From assembly GCA_028280675.1 (NCBI GenBank), contig JANQLI010000214.1, positions 1 through 20,025 on the forward strand: a DNA stretch of 20,025 bases, read 5' to 3'. The notes below the pieces were generated by a model. That model did not search any database, was not told where the DNA came from, and worked only from the letters and a program-made list of their open reading frames with translations. Below are positions 7,605 to 12,559 of this stretch, in pieces (position 1 is the stretch's first letter; each line of letters begins with the position of its first letter). The position numbers and the translations under genes were made by a program. The DNA comes from Alphaproteobacteria bacterium (GTDB taxonomy: Bacteria; Pseudomonadota; Alphaproteobacteria; SMXP01).

Positions 7605-7642
7605 TTGACGGCCCGTCCAACCTTATACACTATATCTTGTAG
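7605..7642 (+). promoter_or_regulatory. Probable nrdA promoter with NrdR-like box
   Basis: TTGACG (7605-7610) is a good -35 element. The -10 region, near CACTAT or CTATAT (7628-7635), overlaps ACACTATATCTTGTAG (7627-7642), which matches 13 of 16 positions of the NrdR box consensus acaCwAtATaTwGtgt. NrdR is the usual repressor of bacterial nrd genes and typically binds two boxes 31-32 bp apart; I do not find the second at that distance. Start of transcription would be near 7642, leaving a leader of about 300 nt. Confidence 0.5.
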
Positions 7643-7942
7643 CGGCGGCCCCGGTGAGACCTTCATTTAGGGGCACACAGCACAAAAAACAGAGATGTGT
7701 TCAGTCTTGCGTAGCTTATAAAGAAGGCAAAAATCGCGTCAGGATTGGACGATTTCGGCTCCGAAAGAAATGCGGATTTCGGAGAACAGAGCTGCTGTGC
7801 CGTGTGGTTGAAATTGGCGACAAACGCCGAGGAAGGCCGGGACTAGATCTAGGGGGTGACCAGCGGCGGAATCACCCCTTCCTCTAGGACCTCAAGAAAG
7901 GCCAAATCGGGGGCGTCGAGCAGCGCTGAGGAGAAAAGGCGG
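7643..7942 (+). promoter_or_regulatory. Long structured 5' leader of nrdA
   Basis: About 300 nt without a convincing gene. It shows consecutive hairpins: CTCCGAAA/TTTCGGAG (7759-7766 with 7777-7784), GGCG-ACAAA-CGCC (7816-7828), and GGGGTGA/TCACCCC (7853-7859 with 7872-7878, 12-nt loop). GATTTCGG occurs twice (7751-7758 and 7775-7782), and both copies can pair with the CCGAAA between them, so two folds exclude each other. It does not match a cobalamin riboswitch as far as I can see. A GTG at 7856 opens the nrdA frame inside the last hairpin but is not the likely start. Confidence 0.4.
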
Positions 7943-9865
7943 ATGAGCGCGTCAAAAGGGGCAGAGGCACGTGTCACAGAGGCTCTGGTGGAAGAGGCAC
8001 CGGTCACAGAGCGCAAAGTGCATATTGAAAAGGGCAAAGCGGATCAGCAGGGGACGGATCTGCGCGTGGTGCGCGAATCCATCGCGATTGATCGCACCCG
8101 CGATGAGTTATTGACCGACTTTGGCAAAGCGACTCTCGAAGACCGCTATTTACTGCCGGGTGAATCTTATCAAGACATGTTTGCCCGTGTGGCTTTCGCC
8201 TATAGCGATGATGGCGATCATGCGCAGCGCATTTATGACTACATTTCGAAACTGTGGTTCATGCCGGCCACCCCCATCCTCAGCAATGGTGGCACCAAGC
8301 GCGGCCTTCCCATTTCCTGTTTTCTCAATTCTGTCGATGACAGCTTGGATGGCATTGTTGGCACCTGGAATGAGAATGTCTGGCTCGCTTCGAATGGCGG
8401 CGGCATCGGCACCTATTGGGGCAATGTCCGCGCCATTGGCGAAAAAGTGAAAGATTCCGGCGAGACGTCTGGCATCATTCCGTTTGTGCGGGTGATGGAT
8501 TCACTGACGCTTGCCATCAGCCAAGGGTCCTTGCGGCGGGGATCTGCGGCTGTATATCTCGACATTCACCATCCGGAAATCGAAGAGTTCCTCGAAATCC
8601 GCAAACCGAGCGGCGACTTTAACCGCAAGAGCCTGAACTTGCATCACGGGATCAACGTGACGGACGAGTTCATGGAGGCGGTGAAAAACGACGCGCCATT
8701 TGGTCTGCGCAGCCCGAAAACGAACGAAGTGCTGCGTACGGTCAGCGCCCGCAGCCTGTGGCAGAAGATTTTGGAAATTCGCCTGCAAACTGGCGAGCCC
8801 TATCTTGTCTTCTCCGACACGGTGAACACTCAAATGGCGAGCCATCAGCGCGAGCTTGGCTTGAAAGTGTCCACGTCGAATCTGTGCAGCGAAATTATGC
8901 TGCACACAGGTGAAGATCATCTCGGTGAAGAGCGCACCGCCGTGTGTTGTCTCTCATCGATCAATGCCGAAAAATACTACGAATGGTGTGATGAGGACGG
9001 TTTCATCGAAGACATCATGCGTTTCCTCGATAACGTCCTGTCGGACTTTATCGCAACTGCGCCCGACAGCATGGCGCGGGCGCGTTACTCTGCCATGCGC
9101 GAACGCTCTGTCGGTTTGGGCCTGATGGGGTTCCATTCTCTGCTGCAAAAAGAAGGCGTGCCGTTTGAATCGGCTATGGCCAAATCATGGAATATGCGCC
9201 TCTTTAAACATATCCGCCGCGGCGCCGATGCGGCGTCCTTCACTTTGGCGCAAGAGCGCGGCGCTTGCCCCGATGCGGCGGAGCGCGGCATGATGGCCCG
9301 CTTTAGCCATAAAATGGCGATTGCCCCAACCGCGAGCATCAGCATCATTTGCGGCGGCACCAGCCCGTGCATCGAGCCGATCCCGGCCAACATCTACACC
9401 CATAAGACCTTGTCGGGGTCCTATACGGTGAAGAACAAATATCTCGTGCGGATGCTCGAAGACAAAGGTCAGAACACGGACGATGTCTGGGCGTCGATCA
9501 TCGAGAACGAAGGCTCGGTGCAGCATCTTGCTTTCTTGGATGACGATGAAAAAGCGCGCTTCCGCACATCGTTCGAGATCGACCAGCGCTGGATCATTGA
9601 ATTTGCCGCCGATCGCTCGCCCTTTGTCTGTCAGGGGCAAAGCATCAACCTGTTCCTCCCCGGCGATATCGACAAATGGGATCTAATGATGCTGCATTGG
9701 TCGGCGTGGGAAAAAGGCGTGAAGAGCCTTTACTACTGCCGCTCCAAGTCGGTGCAGCGCGCCGCTTTTGCGGAAGGCAAAAATGAGGATCAGCCGGAAG
9801 GCGCCGACGCCATGATGGCCGCCGCCGCGAAGACGGACTACGATGAGTGTTTAGCCTGTCAGTAG
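7943..9865 (+). CDS. nrdA: Class I ribonucleoside-diphosphate reductase, alpha subunit
   Basis: The catalytic subunit that reduces ribonucleotides to deoxyribonucleotides in the cytoplasm, 640 aa from ATG 7943. That start has GAGGAG 9 bases upstream; the frame is open to a GTG at 7856. Key residues are present: Cys126 (SCFLNS) and Cys335 (AVCCLSS) as the reducible pair, Cys315 and Glu317 in NLCSE for the thiyl radical and acid-base step, the tyrosine pair YY (597-598) that relays the radical from NrdB, and the C-terminal CLAC (636-639) that passes electrons from thioredoxin or glutaredoxin. The tyrosine pair and the nearby nrdB make it class I. No ATP-cone is visible: the first 55 or so residues are short, polar and low in complexity, then the core begins (LLTDFGKATL). 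It therefore probably lacks dATP overall-activity control. nrdB follows only after 1.2 kb of inserted material. Confidence 0.95.
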   Translation: MSASKGAEARVTEALVEEAPVTERKVHIEKGKADQQGTDLRVVRESIAIDRTRDELLTDFGKATLEDRYLLPGESYQDMFARVAFAYSDDGDHAQRIYDYISKLWFMPATPILSNGGTKRGLPISCFLNSVDDSLDGIVGTWNENVWLASNGGGIGTYWGNVRAIGEKVKDSGETSGIIPFVRVMDSLTLAISQGSLRRGSAAVYLDIHHPEIEEFLEIRKPSGDFNRKSLNLHHGINVTDEFMEAVKNDAPFGLRSPKTNEVLRTVSARSLWQKILEIRLQTGEPYLVFSDTVNTQMASHQRELGLKVSTSNLCSEIMLHTGEDHLGEERTAVCCLSSINAEKYYEWCDEDGFIEDIMRFLDNVLSDFIATAPDSMARARYSAMRERSVGLGLMGFHSLLQKEGVPFESAMAKSWNMRLFKHIRRGADAASFTLAQERGACPDAAERGMMARFSHKMAIAPTASISIICGGTSPCIEPIPANIYTHKTLSGSYTVKNKYLVRMLEDKGQNTDDVWASIIENEGSVQHLAFLDDDEKARFRTSFEIDQRWIIEFAADRSPFVCQGQSINLFLPGDIDKWDLMMLHWSAWEKGVKSLYYCRSKSVQRAAFAEGKNEDQPEGADAMMAAAAKTDYDECLACQ

Positions 9866-9871
9866 AAAACT

Positions 9872-9923
9872 CCTCCCTTCATGTTGAGGCGGCACGAAGT
9901 GCCGTCTCGAAGGATCAGGGAGG
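9872..9923 (+). repeat. Family A palindromic repeat, copy A1
   Basis: A 52-bp imperfect palindrome starting 6 bp after the nrdA stop. Outer arms CCTCCCT/AGGGAGG, asymmetric core TCATGTTGAGG ... TCTCGAAGGATC, and a perfect inner stem CGGCAC-GAA-GTGCCG. The same core type recurs at 12121 and, inverted, at 12488. In RNA it may act as a terminator or stability element for nrdA. Confidence 0.85.
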
Positions 9924-9940
9924 CATGCTATCAACTTCTC

Positions 9941-9972
9941 ATTGTCATCCCGCGGCTTGACCGCGGGAGCCA
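9941..9972 (+). repeat. Family B palindromic repeat, copy B1
   Basis: A 32-bp unit: ATTGTCAT, then the stem CCCGCGG-CTTGA-CCGCGGG (9949-9967), then AGCCA. It ends 3 bp from the stop codon of the first GIY-YIG gene (minus strand) and is in direct orientation with copy B2 on the other side of that gene. Confidence 0.88.
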
Positions 9973-9975
9973 ACT

Positions 9976-10263
9976 TTACCAATCAAGTTGCTCATAAAGA
10001 TCGTCCCAATTTGGATTATCTTTTTCGATGAGGTCGAGTTTCCACTTGCGTTGCCATTCTTTAAGACGCTTCTCACGGTGAATGGCCGCGCCAATCTGGC
10101 TATGCTCTTCCACATAAACAAGCCGCTTAACATTATATTTCTTTGTGAATCCCTCAGCGACACCTTCTTTGTGTTCCCAGACACGCCGCACGATATTGTT
10201 TGTCACGCCAACATATAAGGTGCCGTTCCTTTCGCTGGCTAAGATGTAAACGTAGTAGGGCAT
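9976..10263 (-). CDS. Small GIY-YIG nuclease, first copy (module 1)
   Basis: A 95-aa single-domain GIY-YIG protein: PYYVYILASERNGTLYVGVT contains both short motifs (VYIL 5-8, YVG 17-19). Then come Arg26, His31, Tyr43 and the metal-binding Glu64 (IHREKRLKEW), ending in DNPNWDDLYEQ. Relatives are free-standing nucleases related to the UvrC and Slx1 nuclease domains; no extra DNA-binding domain is present. ATG 10263 has AGGA about 8 bases upstream; the frame could extend 18 residues further. It is convergent with nrdA and lies between two direct family B repeats, 3 bp from one of them. Its physiological target is unknown. Insertion in the nrdA-nrdB interval suggests a mobile or repeat-associated gene. 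Confidence 0.9.
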   Translation of the reverse strand: MPYYVYILASERNGTLYVGVTNNIVRRVWEHKEGVAEGFTKKYNVKRLVYVEEHSQIGAAIHREKRLKEWQRKWKLDLIEKDNPNWDDLYEQLDW

Positions 10264-10333
10264 CTGCGTTTTCCTGTATATTGCGCTACGATACCGGCAT
10301 TGGTCATCTTCTGTCACCTTGCTATACCCTCAT

Positions 10334-10365
10334 ATTGTCACCCCGCGACTTGATCGCGGGGCCCA
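10334..10365 (+). repeat. Family B palindromic repeat, copy B2
   Basis: A 32-bp unit, ATTGTCA, then stem CCCCGCGA-CTTGA-TCGCGGGG (10341-10361), then CCCA. It has the same length as B1 with five differences, four of which are two compensatory base-pair changes. It is 70 bp upstream of the start of the GIY-YIG gene and in direct orientation to B1. Confidence 0.88.
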
Positions 10366-10417
10366 GAAAGATGCATGGTGCAGCAATTCATACTGGTACT
10401 GCTTGTTAGTAGTGCGC

Positions 10418-10449
10418 TGGATCCCGTGGTCAAGCCACGGGATGACACT
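10418..10449 (-). repeat. Family B palindromic repeat, copy B3 (inverted)
   Basis: The third 32-bp copy in opposite orientation: stem ATCCCGTGG-TCAAG-CCACGGGAT (10421-10443). Compared with B1 it shows another compensatory pair (C-G to T-A). With B2 it forms an inverted pair 52 bp apart, like the mosaic elements built from REP sequences in enterobacteria. Confidence 0.87.
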
Positions 10450-10485
10450 AAAAGTTGATTTGATAATAAGGGTGTCTCATCAACA

Positions 10486-10824
10486 TTAGAGAATCAGACT
10501 TATGACGATCAGCAATAGAATGAATAAAGAACCATAAAAAGTTATATCTCCTAAGAAGTGGTATTTGCTTTTTGTCGTATGACGCATTGTTGCAAATATG
10601 AAGGGTATCAGGCTGAACACTATGACATTAGCTAATACCATTAGTGCTATTTCAATTGGTTGATCGACACTTAACAGCTCGTTCTGTTGAAAGAGCAAGA
10701 ACGTCAGCGTGAAATGAAAAAGCACAAAGCAACGAGCAATTATATTTGCTCTGCCTTCTTTGAGGTCTAGCCACGCTTTGTATCGCGTTAGGTATGTAGA
10801 GTAGTAAAAAACAAGAAGTTTCAT
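10486..10824 (-). CDS. Hypothetical small membrane protein
   Basis: A 112-aa protein I do not recognise. A basic N-terminus (YKAWLDLKEGRANIIAR) is followed by three hydrophobic stretches, around residues 32-47, 58-80 and 93-112, the last reaching the C-terminus (GSLFILLLIVISLIL). It is probably an integral inner-membrane protein. The gene is clearly more AT-rich than nrdA and nrdB on both sides, suggesting recent acquisition. There is no convincing ribosome binding site before ATG 10824. It reads against nrdB and sits between the family B repeats and the nrdB promoter region. It could be real or a decayed remnant; the consistent hydrophobic pattern makes a real protein more likely. Confidence 0.6.
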   Translation of the reverse strand: MKLLVFYYSTYLTRYKAWLDLKEGRANIIARCFVLFHFTLTFLLFQQNELLSVDQPIEIALMVLANVIVFSLIPFIFATMRHTTKSKYHFLGDITFYGSLFILLLIVISLIL

Positions 10825-11061
10825 TTTGTCTGAAATATTGAGTGAATGCTTGAATTACTGTGATTAATTTATAGTAGATTTTATAGTTTGTTACAACTAT
10901 TCCGTATTGGCGGAAGCTATCCCGTTAGACTTTCAAGTGGAGTGGTCACTCATGTCAAACTATCCACACCTTTCTGATGCTTCCGACCTTCCATACTTTT
11001 GCGGCTTCTTTATAATTCATCAGCTACGCCTGATTCTTATGACCCTTAAGGGACCGATTCG
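10825..11061 (+). promoter_or_regulatory. nrdB upstream region with possible promoter
   Basis: A 237-bp AT-rich stretch without a gene. A perfect TATAAT lies at 11011-11016, 45 bp before the nrdB ATG; a matching -35 is weak (near 10988-10993). CCCTTAAGGG (11043-11052) is a 10-bp palindrome that includes the ribosome binding site. CTATCCACA (10960-10968) is one base from a DnaA box. No NrdR-like box is visible. nrdB therefore appears to have its own promoter. Confidence 0.35.
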
Positions 11062-12096
11062 ATGACCGATACTGCCAAAGACCAAAACCTTCCCGGCCTG
11101 ATGACCCGTTCCGGCGGCTATAAGCCGTTCCGTTATCCGTGGGCGTTCGATGTCTGGCAGAAGCAGCAACAGGTCCATTGGATGCCGGAAGAGGTGCCGC
11201 TCGGCGATGATTGCAAAGACTGGGCGAATAAGCTTTCGGACGAGGAGCGTAATCTGCTCACGCAAATCTTCCGCTTTTTCACCCAATCGGATGTCGAGGT
11301 CGCCGACAATTACATGGAGCGCTATGCCCTTGTCTTTAAGCCGACTGAAGTGAAGATGATGCTGGCGAGTTTCACCAATATGGAGACCATCCATATGGCC
11401 GCCTATGCGCTCCTCCTTGAGACCATCGGGATGCCGGAAACCGAGTTCTCCGCTTTTATGGAATATGAAGAGCTCGCCGATAAGCATGACTACATGCAAA
11501 AGTTCGGCGTTGAGAGTGTTGAAGACATCTTACGCACCGTCGCCATGTTCGGCGCTTTCACCGAGGGCCTCCAGCTTTACGCCAGCTTCGCTATGCTGAT
11601 GAACTTCCCGCGGCAAAACAAAATGAAAGGCATGGGGCAAATTGTGTCCTGGTCCGTGCGGGATGAGAGCCTGCATTGCGAAGCCATGATCAAGCTCTTC
11701 CATACCTTTGCCGAAGAAACTGGCGCGCTGACCGACGCGGTCAAAGCCGATATTGTTGAGTGCTGCCGCACTGTTGTCAGGCTGGAAGACAAATTCATCG
11801 ATCTCGCGTTCGAGATGGGCGCGGTGCCCGGCATGACGGCCGACGACATCAAAGCTTATATCCGCTATATCGCCGATTGGCGTTTGGGGCAGCTCGGCCT
11901 TGAGAAGATATACAATATTGAGAAGCATCCCATTCCGTGGCTGACAGAAATCTTGAACGGGGTGGAGCACGCTAACTTTTTCGAAACCCGCGCCACCGAA
12001 TATTCCAAAGCCGCCACCCAAGGGGAATGGCACGGCGATGATGGCGTCTGGGCCGCATTCGATGACATGAAGCGCGATGATGTGAGTGTGCAGTAG
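11062..12096 (+). CDS. nrdB: Class I ribonucleoside-diphosphate reductase, beta subunit
   Basis: The radical-generating subunit, 344 aa, start ATG 11062 with AAGGGA upstream. All metal ligands are readable: Asp77 (TQSDVEV), Glu108 and His111 in ETIHMAAY, Glu168 (TEGLQLY), and Glu202/His205 in RDESLHCE. Tyr115 stands where the radical tyrosine of E. coli NrdB lies (ExxHxxxY), so a tyrosyl-radical di-iron (or Mn) enzyme is expected rather than a class Ic type. No N-terminal ATP-cone is present, as in the partner NrdA. No nrdI or nrdH is in the window, which argues against class Ib. It normally would follow nrdA directly; here about 1.2 kb intervenes. A family A palindrome begins 24 bp after the stop codon. 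Confidence 0.95.
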   Translation: MTDTAKDQNLPGLMTRSGGYKPFRYPWAFDVWQKQQQVHWMPEEVPLGDDCKDWANKLSDEERNLLTQIFRFFTQSDVEVADNYMERYALVFKPTEVKMMLASFTNMETIHMAAYALLLETIGMPETEFSAFMEYEELADKHDYMQKFGVESVEDILRTVAMFGAFTEGLQLYASFAMLMNFPRQNKMKGMGQIVSWSVRDESLHCEAMIKLFHTFAEETGALTDAVKADIVECCRTVVRLEDKFIDLAFEMGAVPGMTADDIKAYIRYIADWRLGQLGLEKIYNIEKHPIPWLTEILNGVEHANFFETRATEYSKAATQGEWHGDDGVWAAFDDMKRDDVSVQ

Positions 12097-12120
12097 CTTA
12101 TATCATTAATCTTATTGAAT

Positions 12121-12189
12121 CCATTTCCTTCATCCTGAGGAGGACCGCCAATTAAGTTGGTGGTCCGTCTCGAAGGGTCAAGGAAATGG
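12121..12189 (+). repeat. Family A palindromic repeat, copy A2
   Basis: A 69-bp palindrome: perfect outer arms CCATTTCCTT/AAGGAAATGG, core CATCCTGAGGA ... GTCTCGAAGGGTC, and a 10-bp inner stem (GGACCGCCAA with TTGGTGGTCC, one G-T pair) with loop TTAAG. It lies between nrdB and the second GIY-YIG gene. Confidence 0.9.
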
Positions 12190-12204
12190 TGCTATAAGCC
12201 TTAT

Positions 12205-12501
12205 ATGGCTTATGTTTACATCCTTAGATGTTCTGATGGGAGTTACTATACTGGTAAGACCCAACGCACTATTGAAGAACGGATTGGAGAACACAATTCG
12301 GGACTGCTTCGAGGATATACATCGAAGCGATTGCCTGTTGAGCTCGTATTTGCTGAAGAGTTTCCTATGATCGTCGATGCTATTGCTGCGGAGCGCCAAA
12401 TAAAAGGGTGGTCTCGTGCCAAGAAAGAGGCTCTCATTAGAGGTGATTTTGCATTACTATCTCAGCTATCGCGTCGCACTTTGATGAAAAACAAACCTTG
12501 A
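12205..12501 (+). CDS. Small GIY-YIG nuclease, second copy (module 2)
   Basis: A 98-aa single-domain GIY-YIG protein of a different subgroup from the one behind nrdA: AYVYILRCSDGSYYTGKT holds both motifs (VYIL 4-7, YTG 15-17), then Arg26, His30, Tyr38 and the metal-binding Glu63 (AAERQIKGWSRAKKEALI). Such small proteins resemble the nuclease domain of Slx1/UvrC. ATG 12205 is the first residue matching the family; AAGGAAA from the flanking palindrome is 18 bases upstream, far for a ribosome binding site. The frame is open to a GTG at 12157 inside the palindrome. The last four codons (KNKP) and the stop codon lie in the next palindrome. The target is unknown; close packing with repeats suggests they act together. 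Confidence 0.88.
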   Translation: MAYVYILRCSDGSYYTGKTQRTIEERIGEHNSGLLRGYTSKRLPVELVFAEEFPMIVDAIAAERQIKGWSRAKKEALIRGDFALLSQLSRRTLMKNKP

Positions 12502-12551
12502 CCCTTCGAGACGCGAACTAACGTTCGCTCCTCAGGATGAAGGTTTGTTTT
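12488..12551 (-). repeat. Family A palindromic repeat, copy A3 (inverted)
   Basis: A 64-bp palindrome. Read on the minus strand it has arms AAAACAAACCTT/AAGGTTTGTTTT (12 bp, perfect), core CATCCTGAGGA ... GTCTCGAAGGGTC identical to copy A2, and inner stem GCGAAC-GTTA-GTTCGC. It contains the stop codon of the GIY-YIG gene and ends 8 bp before the asmA stop codon; it may terminate both convergent transcripts. Confidence 0.9.
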
Positions 12552-12559
12552 GTATTATG

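Larger units (their letters stand above)
12121..12551 (+). mobile_element. Candidate mobile module: GIY-YIG gene between inverted family A palindromes
   Basis: A 431-bp unit of copy A2, the GIY-YIG gene and the inverted copy A3. The cores face each other (CATCCTGAGG at 12131, CCTCAGGATG ending at 12539), as terminal inverted repeats do in insertion sequences. There is no transposase other than the GIY-YIG protein, and I see no obvious target-site duplication. The mobile nature is inference. Confidence 0.4.

Noticed and set aside
7829..7843. GAGGAAGGCCGGGAC resembles the conserved GAGGAAAGTCCGGGC of RNase P RNA
   Set aside because: The other conserved parts of RNase P RNA are missing, and the stretch up to the nrdA start is too short for it.
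7856..7942. GTG start for nrdA with 29 extra residues
   Set aside because: It lies inside a hairpin with no proper spacing to a ribosome binding site, and the extra residues are low-complexity; ATG 7943 has GAGGAG at 9 bases.
7643..7942. Cobalamin riboswitch before a ribonucleotide reductase gene
   Set aside because: A plausible place for one, but no B12 box or other conserved cobalamin-riboswitch segment is visible.
10960..10968. DnaA-box-like CTATCCACA upstream of nrdB
   Set aside because: Single site with one mismatch; no cluster, so no origin and only weak support for DnaA control.
9872..12551. CRISPR array or classical insertion sequence
   Set aside because: The repeats are palindromic, irregularly spaced and in both orientations with no spacer series; no cas gene and no transposase is encoded.
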